A stretch of DNA of 64,000 bases, taken from NCBI RefSeq assembly GCF_001425575.1, contig NZ_LMRD01000006.1, forward strand, positions 445,977 to 509,976. Reading direction: 5' to 3'. How positions within the stretch are numbered: position 1 is the stretch's first letter; each line of letters begins with the position of its first letter. Positions 26,085-33,535 of the stretch are shown here, piece after piece. This DNA is from Aurantimonas sp. Leaf443 (GTDB lineage: Bacteria > Pseudomonadota > Alphaproteobacteria > Rhizobiales > Rhizobiaceae). Position numbers and translations under genes: made by a program. The notes under the pieces are model-generated. The model did not search any database. It was not told the origin of the DNA and was given only the letters and a program-made list of their open reading frames with translations.

Positions 26085-27053
26085 ATGGCGGGCTGGAAGG
26101 CGATCCTGATAGCCGGGCCGACGGCGAGCGGCAAGTCCGGCCTGGCGCTGGATCTGGCGCGACGGCTCGGCGGCACGGTGGTGAACGCCGATTCGCTGCA
26201 GGTCTACGAGGACCTGTCGATCCTGACAGCGCGCCCGACCCCGGCGGATCTCTCGGCCGCGCCCCATCGCCTCTATGGCCATGTGAAGCCCGAAGAGCCC
26301 TATTCCGCCGGCCGCTACCGGCGCGAGGTGGCGGCGCTGTTGCCGCCGCTGGAGGCCGGCGGCTCGCTGCCGATCCTCTGCGGTGGAACGGGCCTGTATT
26401 TCAAGGCCTTGCTCGGGCTTCTCGATGCGATGCCGGACGTGCCTGACGCGATACGCGAATCCTGGCGCGCCCGGCTCGCCGCCGAGGGCGCGCCGGCGCT
26501 GCACGGCGTTCTCGCCGAGCGCGATCCGGCCAGCGCGGCGCGCATCGATCCGGCGGACGGCCAGCGCATCGCGCGGGCACTGGAGGTCGGCGAGGCCGCG
26601 GGGCGGCCGATGAGCGCGCTCACCACCGGCACCGGCGAATCGCTGCTGCGCGAAGACGACTGCCTGAAGATCGTGCTGACGCCAGAGCGCGAGCTCCTGC
26701 GCCGGCGCATCGCCGCGCGCTTCGACGCGATGCTGGACGCCGGCGCCATGGAGGAGGCGGCGGCCTTCCGCGCGCGACACGGCATCCTGCCGGGTTCGAG
26801 CGCGCGGAAGGCCATCGGCCTTTCCGAACTCTGCGCGGCGATCGACGGCGCGATGTCGCCGGCCGAGGCGCGCGAGCGCTCGATCGTGCGCAGCCGGCAA
26901 TATGCCAAGCGGCAGGAGACCTGGTTCCGCCACCAGTTCGGGGCGCACTGGCTGCGGCTGGACCCGGCCGACGCGCTCGACATCGCCCTCGCAGCCTTCG
27001 CCGCCGGGCCTTCGCCGAATGTCGAAGGCGAAACGCCCCGATCGCAGCGCTAG
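26085..27053 (+). CDS. miaA: tRNA dimethylallyltransferase MiaA (322 aa)
   Basis: This adds an isopentenyl group to A37 of tRNAs that read UNN codons. The P-loop is LIAGPTASGKSGLA, followed by VNADSLQVYEDLSILTARP (substrate Asp and conserved DSxQVY), PHRLYGHVKPEEPYSAGRY, ILCGGTGLYFKALL and, near the end, RQYAKRQETWFRHQF. ATG 26085 was chosen from homology; the in-frame extension to 25902 is opposite serB and not protein-like. The spacer to divergent serB is only 20 bases, so the promoters must overlap the coding regions. Confidence 0.95.
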   Translation: MAGWKAILIAGPTASGKSGLALDLARRLGGTVVNADSLQVYEDLSILTARPTPADLSAAPHRLYGHVKPEEPYSAGRYRREVAALLPPLEAGGSLPILCGGTGLYFKALLGLLDAMPDVPDAIRESWRARLAAEGAPALHGVLAERDPASAARIDPADGQRIARALEVGEAAGRPMSALTTGTGESLLREDDCLKIVLTPERELLRRRIAARFDAMLDAGAMEEAAAFRARHGILPGSSARKAIGLSELCAAIDGAMSPAEARERSIVRSRQYAKRQETWFRHQFGAHWLRLDPADALDIALAAFAAGPSPNVEGETPRSQR

Positions 27054-27120
27054 GCGACGTCCCGGAACTTCGTTCGGTGCCCGGCGTATTGTCCGCAGGG
27101 GCGCAGACGGGGGAAGACGC

Positions 27121-27936
27121 ATGACCAGCATTCAAGGCCAGGTCGGGAACCATCACGACTGGATGCGGGGCGCGGCGAAGGCCGGCTATGCCGCGCGCGG
27201 GATCGTGTTCCTCATCATCGGCTTCTTCTCGTTCAAGGCGGCTTACGCAACGGGCCGCCCCATGGGCGAGCGCGACGCGCTGGACGAGATCGCCCGCCAG
27301 CCGCTCGGGCAGTTCGTCATCTTCGTCCTCGTCGCCGCGCTGTTCGCCTTCGCGCTGTGGCGTCTGGCGCAGGCCGTCATGGACATCGACCGTCACGGCA
27401 AGGGCGCCAAGGGTCTCGTCATCCGCGCCGGACTGCTGGCGAGCGCCGTCACCTATGCCGCGCTCGCCGTCTACGCCGCCTCCGCCACGATCGGCCTTGC
27501 GACGGGCGGGGGCGGGACGGGCGGCGAGATGGTCGCCAAGGCCTATCGTGCCGGCTACGGCCAGTGGATCACCTATGCGATCGCCCTGGCGATGGCGGGG
27601 GCGGGGGCCGCCCACATGGTGAAGGGCATCCGCGCCGGGTTCGAGAAATACATGACGATCCCGCCCGAGCGCCGGGCCTGGCTGAAGCCGGTCTGCCAAT
27701 TCGGCCTCATCGCGCGCGGGGTGACCTTCTTCATCCTGGCCGGCCTTCTCGTGACCGGCGCCGAGAGCTACGGCGGCGAGAAAGCGCCGGGGCTCGAAGA
27801 CGTCCTCGGCACCATGGCGGACTGGTCCTCCGGCTGGCTTCTTCTCTCCCTGACGGGCCTCGGCCTGATGGCCTTCGGCGCCTACGCGATCGCCGAGGCG
27901 CATTACCGGCGCATCCCCGTGGAAAAGATCGTCTGA
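27121..27936 (+). CDS. DUF1206 domain membrane protein (271 aa)
   Basis: This inner-membrane protein is built from three tandem units of two helices each. Each unit starts with a GxAARGxxFxxxG-type segment (AKAGYAARGIVFLIIGFFSF, LVIRAGLLASAVTYAALAVYA and CQFGLIARGVTFFILAGLLV), the hallmark of DUF1206. ATG 27121 follows GGGGAAGACGC. No biochemical function is known. It is followed by the ilvB leader region and appears monocistronic. Confidence 0.87.
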   Translation: MTSIQGQVGNHHDWMRGAAKAGYAARGIVFLIIGFFSFKAAYATGRPMGERDALDEIARQPLGQFVIFVLVAALFAFALWRLAQAVMDIDRHGKGAKGLVIRAGLLASAVTYAALAVYAASATIGLATGGGGTGGEMVAKAYRAGYGQWITYAIALAMAGAGAAHMVKGIRAGFEKYMTIPPERRAWLKPVCQFGLIARGVTFFILAGLLVTGAESYGGEKAPGLEDVLGTMADWSSGWLLLSLTGLGLMAFGAYAIAEAHYRRIPVEKIV

Positions 27937-28003
27937 ACGCGGGCGGCTGCGGCGATGCGCGGCGCGATTGACGGGGGCGGCGGACGGCGCTATCGTCCGC
28001 GCC

Positions 28004-28060
28004 ATGTCGATCCGCACCACCCTCATTCTCGTAAGATTGCGCACACGCGAGACGGTCTAG
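28004..28060 (+). CDS. ilvB leader peptide (18 aa)
   Basis: The short ORF encodes MSIRTTLILVRLRTRETV and a stop. It contains Ile, Leu, Val and Thr codons clustered in the first ten positions, which suits sensing of branched-chain aminoacyl-tRNA. It sits directly before a set of competing RNA hairpins ending in an intrinsic terminator, upstream of ilvB. The translation start is inferred; the ribosome site is weak. Confidence 0.75.
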   Translation: MSIRTTLILVRLRTRETV

Positions 28061-28120
28061 GAACCGTCCGGCGAAAGCCATCGTGTGCGCAGACCAAAGG
28101 GCCCTCAGAGGCCCTTTTTT
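28038..28120 (+). promoter_or_regulatory. Transcription attenuator of ilvB
   Basis: The leader RNA can form a long stem between TGCGCACACG (28038-28047) and CGTGTGCGCA (28082-28091), enclosing GACGGT/ACCGTC (28051-28056 with 28063-28068) and a small GGC-GAAA-GCC hairpin. This is followed by a terminator with arms AAAGGGCC (28096-28103) and GGCCCTTT (28110-28117) and a T-tract to 28120. The first arm overlaps the leader peptide codons, so ribosome position should decide which structures form. How the antiterminator excludes the terminator is not fully clear by eye. Confidence 0.75.
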
Positions 28121-28193
28121 GTTGCCTTCGACACCCCATTCCCCGCGAGCCAGCCGGCACCCAAGACCGGGCCAGGAAACGAACGGAAGAGCG

Positions 28194-29978
28194 ATGACAC
28201 CGCAGACCGGACAACGTGAAATGACGGGCGCCGAAATGGTCGTCCAGGCGCTGAGGGACAATGGCGTCACCGACATCTTCGGCTATCCCGGCGGCGCGGT
28301 TCTGCCGATCTACGACGAGCTGTTCCAGCAGGAGGATATCCGGCACATCCTGGTGCGCCACGAGCAGGGCGCGGGCCACGCGGCCGAGGGCTATGCGCGC
28401 TCCACCGGCAAGCCGGGCGTCATGCTCGTCACCTCCGGTCCGGGGGCGACGAACGCCGTGACCCCGCTGCAGGACGCGCTGATGGATTCCATCCCGCTCG
28501 TCTGCATCTCCGGCCAGGTGCCGACCAGCCTCATCGGTTCCGACGCCTTCCAGGAATGCGACACGGTCGGGATCACGCGGCCCTGCACCAAGCACAACTG
28601 GCTGGTGAAGGACGTCAACGACCTGTCGCGCATCCTGCACGAGGCCTTCCATGTCGCCACGACCGGCCGCCCGGGCCCCGTCGTCGTCGATGTTCCGAAG
28701 GACGTCCAGTTCGCGACCGGCCTCTACACGCCCCCGCCGGCGAATGCCACCCACGAGAGCTACCGTCCCAGGCTCGACGGCGATCCGCGCGCCATCGCGG
28801 CGGCCGTCGAGATGCTGGCCGGCGCCAAGCGCCCGATCATCTATTCGGGCGGCGGCGTCATCAATTCGGGACCGGAGGCGACGGCGCTCCTGCGCGAGCT
28901 CGTCGCGGCGACGGGCTTCCCGATCACCTCGACGCTGATGGGGCTCGGCGCCTATCCCGCCTCGGGCGAGAACTGGCTCGGCATGCTCGGCATGCACGGG
29001 ACCTACGAGGCCAATCTCGCCATGCATGGCTGCGACGTGATGCTGTGCGTCGGCGCGCGCTTCGACGACCGCATCACCGGGCGCCTGACGGCCTTCTCGC
29101 CGAACTCGCGCAAGATCCACATCGACATCGACCCGTCCTCCATCAACAAGACGGTGCATGTCGACCTGCCGATCATCGGCGATGTCGGCCACGTCCTGAA
29201 GGACCTCGTCGCCGGCGTGAAGGCGGAGGGCACGCGTTTCGAGCGCGAGGCCATCGCGCCCTGGTGGAGCGAGATCCGCACCTGGCGGGCGCGCAAGTGC
29301 CTCTCCTACAAGCCGAGCCGCGACGTCATCATGCCGCAATTCGCCGTCCAGCGCCTCTACGAGGCGACCAAGGACCGCGAGACCTACATCTCGACGGAGG
29401 TCGGCCAGCACCAGATGTGGGCCGCGCAGTTCTACGGCTTCGAGGCGCCGAACCGCTGGCTGACGTCGGGCGGTCTGGGCACGATGGGCTACGGCCTGCC
29501 GGCCTCGATCGGCGCGGCCATCGCCCATCCCGACGCGCTCTCCGTCTGCATCGCGGGCGACGCGTCCGTGCTGATGAACATGCAGGAGATGTCGACGGCG
29601 GTGCAGCACGGCGCCAACGTCAAGATCTTCATCCTGAACAACCAGTATATGGGCATGGTGCGCCAGTGGCAGCAGCTGCTGCACGGCAACCGCCTGTCGC
29701 ATTCCTACACCGAGGCGCTGCCGGACTTCGTCAAGCTCGCCGAGGCCTATGGCGGGCATGGCATCCGCTGCGAGAAGCCGGACGAGCTGGACGACGCCAT
29801 CGCCGAGATGCTCGCGGTGGACAAGCCCGTGCTCTTCGACTGCCGCGTCGCCAATCTCGCCAACTGCTTCCCGATGATCCCGAGCGGCAAGGCCCATAAC
29901 GAGATCCTGCTGCCTGACGAGGCGACGGACGAGGCGGTCGCCACCGCGATCGATGCCAAGGGCAAGGCACTGGTGTAG
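28194..29978 (+). CDS. ilvB: Acetolactate synthase, large (catalytic) subunit (594 aa)
   Basis: This thiamine-diphosphate enzyme makes acetolactate or acetohydroxybutyrate, the first common step to valine, leucine and isoleucine. The catalytic Glu is in HILVRHEQGAGHAAEGYARSTG; the ThDP-binding motif is GDASVLMNMQEMSTAVQHGANVKIFILNNQYMG; the FAD/central domain contains the segment around LMGLGAYPASGENWLGMLGMHG. ATG 28194 lies 73 bases after the attenuator T-tract. Its regulatory subunit gene ilvN is separated from it by a toxin-antitoxin pair. Confidence 0.96.
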   Translation: MTPQTGQREMTGAEMVVQALRDNGVTDIFGYPGGAVLPIYDELFQQEDIRHILVRHEQGAGHAAEGYARSTGKPGVMLVTSGPGATNAVTPLQDALMDSIPLVCISGQVPTSLIGSDAFQECDTVGITRPCTKHNWLVKDVNDLSRILHEAFHVATTGRPGPVVVDVPKDVQFATGLYTPPPANATHESYRPRLDGDPRAIAAAVEMLAGAKRPIIYSGGGVINSGPEATALLRELVAATGFPITSTLMGLGAYPASGENWLGMLGMHGTYEANLAMHGCDVMLCVGARFDDRITGRLTAFSPNSRKIHIDIDPSSINKTVHVDLPIIGDVGHVLKDLVAGVKAEGTRFEREAIAPWWSEIRTWRARKCLSYKPSRDVIMPQFAVQRLYEATKDRETYISTEVGQHQMWAAQFYGFEAPNRWLTSGGLGTMGYGLPASIGAAIAHPDALSVCIAGDASVLMNMQEMSTAVQHGANVKIFILNNQYMGMVRQWQQLLHGNRLSHSYTEALPDFVKLAEAYGGHGIRCEKPDELDDAIAEMLAVDKPVLFDCRVANLANCFPMIPSGKAHNEILLPDEATDEAVATAIDAKGKALV

Positions 29979-29988
29979 GATCGACCAT

Positions 29989-30012
29989 CGGCGCGCCCTT
30001 CGCGGCGCGCCG
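29989..30012. repeat. GC-rich hairpin between ilvB and the antitoxin gene
   Basis: A perfect 9-bp stem (CGGCGCGCC 29989-29997 with GGCGCGCCG 30004-30012) with a CTTCGC loop starts 10 bases after the ilvB stop. It has no T-tract. It may stabilise or attenuate the mRNA at the junction with the inserted toxin-antitoxin genes. Confidence 0.6.
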
Positions 30013-30039
30013 GCCTTCATCCAGGATGCGAGGTGGCCC

Positions 30040-30330
30040 GTGAACGTCATGATCAGAATATCGGCGGGCGGTTCGGTCGAAATCCCGCGGACTGTCCGGG
30101 AGGCTTGCGGCTGGGAGGCCGGCACGGAACTCGAGCTCGTCACGCATGGAACGGAGGTCGTCCTGAGAGCGGCTCCCCAAACGCGGCAGGAGCGCTTCCC
30201 GCCGGTGACGATGGAGGAATTCCTCGCGCGGCGGCCGCGATACACGGGTCCGCCGGTCAGCGATGCGGAGATGAACGAGGCTATCTTGGACGAGGCGAGG
30301 CGGCGTTGGGATGAAAAGATGGGCGGTTGA
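30040..30330 (+). CDS. AbrB/MazE-like antitoxin (96 aa)
   Basis: The N-terminal 45 residues (MNVMIRISAGGSVEIPRTVREACGWEAGTELEL) form a SpoVT/AbrB-type swapped-hairpin DNA-binding domain. The C-terminal half (FLARRPRYTGPPVSDAEMNEAILDEARRRW) is the type of flexible tail that wraps a PIN toxin. GTG 30040 is preferred to ATG 30049 because GAGGT lies 5 bases before it. The end overlaps the toxin gene by 20 bases. The pair is expected to autorepress through the antitoxin. Confidence 0.85.
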   Translation: MNVMIRISAGGSVEIPRTVREACGWEAGTELELVTHGTEVVLRAAPQTRQERFPPVTMEEFLARRPRYTGPPVSDAEMNEAILDEARRRWDEKMGG

Positions 30331-30709
30331 CACGAACATCCTCGTCCGACTTCTCGTGAAAGACGACCCTGTTCAACTCGAGAAGGTGATCGGAGCCCTG
30401 GCCGAAGGCGTATTCGTGGTTCAAACGACGGTTCTCCTGGAAACCGAATGGGTTCTGCGAGGCGTCTACGGTTACGGACGAAGCGATATCGCGACGGCCC
30501 TCGCCGATCTTCTCTCCCTGCCGGACATCCATTTCGTTGAGGAAGCCAGGATCATGGCGGCGGTGAGCATGCATACACGGGGAATGGATTTCGCCGACGC
30601 CCTTCATCTGGCTGGTGACCACCACGCCGACGCGTTTCTTACCTTCGACCGGCATCTCGCCAAGCGTGCGCTCCGGAACGGCTCCACCGTTCCGGTCAGA
30701 CTGCTTTAA
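30311..30709 (+). CDS. VapC-like PIN-domain toxin (132 aa)
   Basis: This is a predicted ribonuclease of the PIN family. Acidic residues for metal binding are D7 (VDTNILVRLL), E44 (LLETEWVLR), D93/D96 (MDFADALHL) and D113 (FLTFDRHLAK). It overlaps the antitoxin gene by 20 bases and ends 25 bases before ilvN, so it lies inside the ilvB-ilvN transcription unit. All catalytic residues are intact, suggesting a functional pair. VapC toxins typically cut tRNA or rRNA; the target here is unknown. Confidence 0.88.
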   Translation: MKRWAVDTNILVRLLVKDDPVQLEKVIGALAEGVFVVQTTVLLETEWVLRGVYGYGRSDIATALADLLSLPDIHFVEEARIMAAVSMHTRGMDFADALHLAGDHHADAFLTFDRHLAKRALRNGSTVPVRLL

Positions 30710-30733
30710 ACCATCCATCGAGCATCGAGACCA

Positions 30734-31306
30734 ATGAACCAGCCCATCCAGCCGCCGGCCTCGGCCTATTTCATCACCGAGGAGAAGGAGAAGCCCAAGC
30801 CGCGCACGCTGTCGATCCTCGTCGACAACGAGCCGGGCGTGCTTGCCCGCGTCATCGGCCTCTTTTCCGGCCGCGGCTACAATATCGAGAGCCTGACCGT
30901 CTCGGAGACCGAGCACGAGAAGCACCTGTCGCGCATCACCATCGTGACGCGCGGGACGCCGCATGTGGTGGACCAGATCAAGAGCCAGCTCGACCGTATC
31001 GTGCCGGTGCACCGCGTGATCGACCTGACGCGCGCCGCCGATCAGGACGGGGAAAGCGGCCCGATCGAGCGCGAGCTCGCGATCGTGAAGGTCGCGGGCA
31101 CGGGCGATGCGCGGGTCGAAGCGCTGCGCATCGCCGACGTGTTCCGCGCCAAGGTGATCGACACCTCGACGGAGCATTTCGTCTTCGAGGTGACGGGCCG
31201 GACCTCGAAGATCGACAAGTTCGTCTCGATCATGCAGCCGATCGGCCTCGTCGAGATCTGCCGCACGGGCGTCTCGGCGCTCGCGCGCGGCGCTTCCGCC
31301 ATGTGA
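30734..31306 (+). CDS. ilvN: Acetolactate synthase, small (regulatory) subunit (190 aa)
   Basis: This is the valine-sensing regulatory subunit of acetolactate synthase. The N-terminal ACT domain is RTLSILVDNEPGVLARVIGLFSGRGYNIESLTVSETE; a second ACT-like C-terminal domain follows (ELAIVKVAGTGDARVEALRIADVFRAKVIDTS). The length suits the long (IlvH-type) form. It lies 25 bases after the toxin gene and 755 bases after ilvB; its expression presumably depends on read-through across the toxin-antitoxin pair or on an unseen internal promoter. Confidence 0.95.
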   Translation: MNQPIQPPASAYFITEEKEKPKPRTLSILVDNEPGVLARVIGLFSGRGYNIESLTVSETEHEKHLSRITIVTRGTPHVVDQIKSQLDRIVPVHRVIDLTRAADQDGESGPIERELAIVKVAGTGDARVEALRIADVFRAKVIDTSTEHFVFEVTGRTSKIDKFVSIMQPIGLVEICRTGVSALARGASAM

Positions 31307-31327
31307 CCTTCGAGAGGCGGGCTGCGC

Positions 31328-31585
31328 CTAGACCGGCCCGCCCGTCTCCTCCTCCTCGAAGCTGACGGCGACGTCGCCATTGGCGGAGAGGCGCACCCTG
31401 TCGCCTTCGACCTCGGCGACGAGGCCGAGCGGGATGAAATGGTGATGGCCCTTGTGGTGGCCCTCGCCGCTGTCCTTGCGCGTCAGCTTGATGCGCTGGC
31501 CCACCACCCGGTCCACCGTGCCGACATGCACGCCGTCGGCGCCGATGACGTCCATATGTTCGCGAATTGCCGCCGTGTCGCTCAT
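31328..31585 (-). CDS. DUF2171 domain protein (85 aa)
   Basis: This small soluble protein reads MSDTAAIREHMDVIGADGVHVGTVD...IKLTRKDSGEGHHKGHHHFIPLGLV...VRLSANGDVAV, the pattern of DUF2171 and a PRC-barrel-like beta fold with a His-rich loop. ATG 31585 was chosen because the upstream in-frame region is non-homologous. It is convergent with ilvN (21 bases between stops) and divergent from the LysE gene. The function is unknown; homologues are often linked to stress genes. Confidence 0.8.
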   Translation of the reverse strand: MSDTAAIREHMDVIGADGVHVGTVDRVVGQRIKLTRKDSGEGHHKGHHHFIPLGLVAEVEGDRVRLSANGDVAVSFEEEETGGPV

Positions 31586-31684
31586 CTCGTCTCTCCTTGG
31601 GTTCTCCGTCGAGAACGCGAGGGGGAGAAGATGGATGCAAATGTTCGCCCTTCCCGTTCCCCCGTCCGCTGCCAAGGCGATCCC

Positions 31685-32278
31685 ATGACCCCCGACACGT
31701 TCCTGGCGCTTCTCGCCTTCGCCTTCGTCTCTTCCGTCACGCCCGGTCCCAACAACCTGATGCTGCTGGCCTCCGGCGTCAATTTCGGGCTGCGGCGCAC
31801 CGTGCCGCACATGATCGGCATCGCGGGTGGCTTCTGCGTGCTGCTTCTGGCGGTCGGGTTCGGGCTCGGCGCGCTGCTGACGGCGGTGCCGGCGCTGCAC
31901 ACGGCGCTGAAGATCGCCGGCGGCGCCTATCTTCTCTATCTGGCTTGGAAGATCGCGATGTCGCGCGGGATCTCGGATCGCGAGGCGGGCGAGCGGCCGA
32001 TGCGGTTCCTGGAGGCCGCCGCCTTCCAGTGGGTGAACCCGAAGGCCTGGGTGATGGCGGTGACCGCGATGGCCATCTACACGGATGCCGACCATCCGTT
32101 CGCGAGCGTCGTGCTCGTTGCGCTCGCCTTCACCCTCGTCAACCTGCCGAGCGTGTCGGTCTGGGCGGGATTCGGCGTCGTGCTGCGCCAGTTCCTCGCC
32201 GATCCCGTGCGGCTGAAATGGTTCAACGTCGCGATGGGCGTCCTTCTGGCGCTGACGCTCATCCCGCTCTTGCGCTGA
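31685..32278 (+). CDS. LysE/RhtB family amino-acid exporter (197 aa)
   Basis: This six-helix inner-membrane exporter has the family motif in the first helix (FAFVSSVTPGPNNLMLLASGVNFG), then GGAYLLYLAWKIA and the conserved FQWVNPKAWVMAVTA. The length fits the family. Substrates of LysE-type exporters are amino acids or derivatives; the specific one cannot be inferred. ATG 31685 is used; the in-frame extension to 31439 overlaps the DUF2171 gene and is not homologous. Confidence 0.9.
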   Translation: MTPDTFLALLAFAFVSSVTPGPNNLMLLASGVNFGLRRTVPHMIGIAGGFCVLLLAVGFGLGALLTAVPALHTALKIAGGAYLLYLAWKIAMSRGISDREAGERPMRFLEAAAFQWVNPKAWVMAVTAMAIYTDADHPFASVVLVALAFTLVNLPSVSVWAGFGVVLRQFLADPVRLKWFNVAMGVLLALTLIPLLR

Positions 32279-32323
32279 GGCGGCCGGTGGCCGGTCCGCC
32301 GCGGGCCGTTTCGGGTCGATCGA

Positions 32324-33133
32324 TCAGGCGGGGATCTCGTCGATCCAGACCTTGAAGTCGGAAAGGAGGTTGCTGCCGAACGTATGCGTCAGCGGCACGT
32401 CCGCCGCGTCGCGCCCGTAGGCGACGAGGATGCGGCCGAAGCGCACGTCGTTGTTGCGGGGATCGAAGGTCCACCAGCGCCCGCCGAGATAGACCTCCAT
32501 CCAGGCCGCGAAATCCATCGTGGCATAGGGAGGGGGCAGGCCGACATCGCTGATATAGCCCGTGCAGTAGCGCGTCGGGATGTTCATGCAGCGGCAGAGC
32601 GTGACGGCGAGATGGGTGAAGTCGCGGCAAACGCCGACGCCTTCGTTAAAGGCCTCGAAGGCGGTGCGCGTCGCCCGCGAGTGATTGTAGCCGAAGGTGA
32701 TGTGGTTGTGCACGAAGTCGCAGATGGCCTGGACGCGGCCCCAGCCGGGATTGGTGTGCCCGAACAGGCGCCAGGCCTCCTGCATCAGGAGATCGGTCTC
32801 GCAGTAGCGGCTGCCGAGGAGAAAGACCAGCGTGTCCGAAGGCAGGTCCTCGACCGGGTGCTGGATGGCGTCCAGCCCGACCGGATCGGAGAAGCCGTCA
32901 TAGTGGATGATGCCGTCGGTGCGCAGGCGGAACGGGCCGGCGGGGGCCACGACGCGGTTGCACCAGTTGCCGAAACTGTCGCGATAGCTGGTGATGGGCA
33001 CGGCGGGCGTCGTCGTCAGGTAGTCCGGCCTCTCGAAATTGCCGAACTGCGAGAAGTGCACGTTCAGCATGACGATCATCGGTGTCGGCACCGAGAAGTC
33101 GTAGGAGAGTTCGCAGCCCAGTCGCAGTCTCAT
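32324..33133 (-). CDS. Transglutaminase-like protein, predicted cysteine protease fold (269 aa)
   Basis: This belongs to the bacterial transglutaminase-like family (COG1305). An N-terminal beta region (MRLRLGCELSYDFSVPTPMIVMLNVHFSQ) precedes the core: the expected nucleophile Cys in EGVGVCRDFTHLAVTLCR and Asp in WWTFDPRNN. At the position where I expect the catalytic His (usually DFHAWxE) the sequence is DFAAWMEVY, so the triad may be incomplete. ATG 33133 is chosen; an in-frame start at 33178 is possible. The gene is convergent with the LysE gene. Confidence 0.8.
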   Translation of the reverse strand: MRLRLGCELSYDFSVPTPMIVMLNVHFSQFGNFERPDYLTTTPAVPITSYRDSFGNWCNRVVAPAGPFRLRTDGIIHYDGFSDPVGLDAIQHPVEDLPSDTLVFLLGSRYCETDLLMQEAWRLFGHTNPGWGRVQAICDFVHNHITFGYNHSRATRTAFEAFNEGVGVCRDFTHLAVTLCRCMNIPTRYCTGYISDVGLPPPYATMDFAAWMEVYLGGRWWTFDPRNNDVRFGRILVAYGRDAADVPLTHTFGSNLLSDFKVWIDEIPA

Positions 33134-33535
33134 GCTCGTGCCGCTCCGGGAGCGCCGCGCATCCACCGGGATACGCAAGAGACGCTCCGATCTGTCGTCG
33201 CCGCGCCTCCGGCCTTGCCGCCGATGCCGGCGGTTCGACCAGGGCCTGCGCGGGGCGATGCCCGGCCTTGCTCGCGTCTCGCTTGCAAGGCGCGCCGTCG
33301 CCCCTCCTTTCGTGCATCGCAGATTTCACGCTCGAACACGATGGGGCAAGCCCGAGAATCGACGCATCGCACAACGATTGTGACGCGCGTGCGAACAGGG
33401 GTCCAGACCGCCGGAGCAGGCGGCCGGCGCTGGCGGGGACGGACGCTTTTGCCTAAGACCATGGCGAAGACCGAAGCCTGATCCGCCAAACGCGGGGCAG
33501 GGCCCGTCGAGGCGGCCGGCGAAGAGGCACAGCGC
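33134..33535. other. Intergenic region, no gene recognised
   Basis: The 402 bases separate divergent genes. ORFs here are short and arginine-rich, without homology I can see. A small palindrome CACAA-CGA-TTGTG lies at 33370-33382. No RNA gene or terminator is evident; it presumably holds both promoters. Confidence 0.5.
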
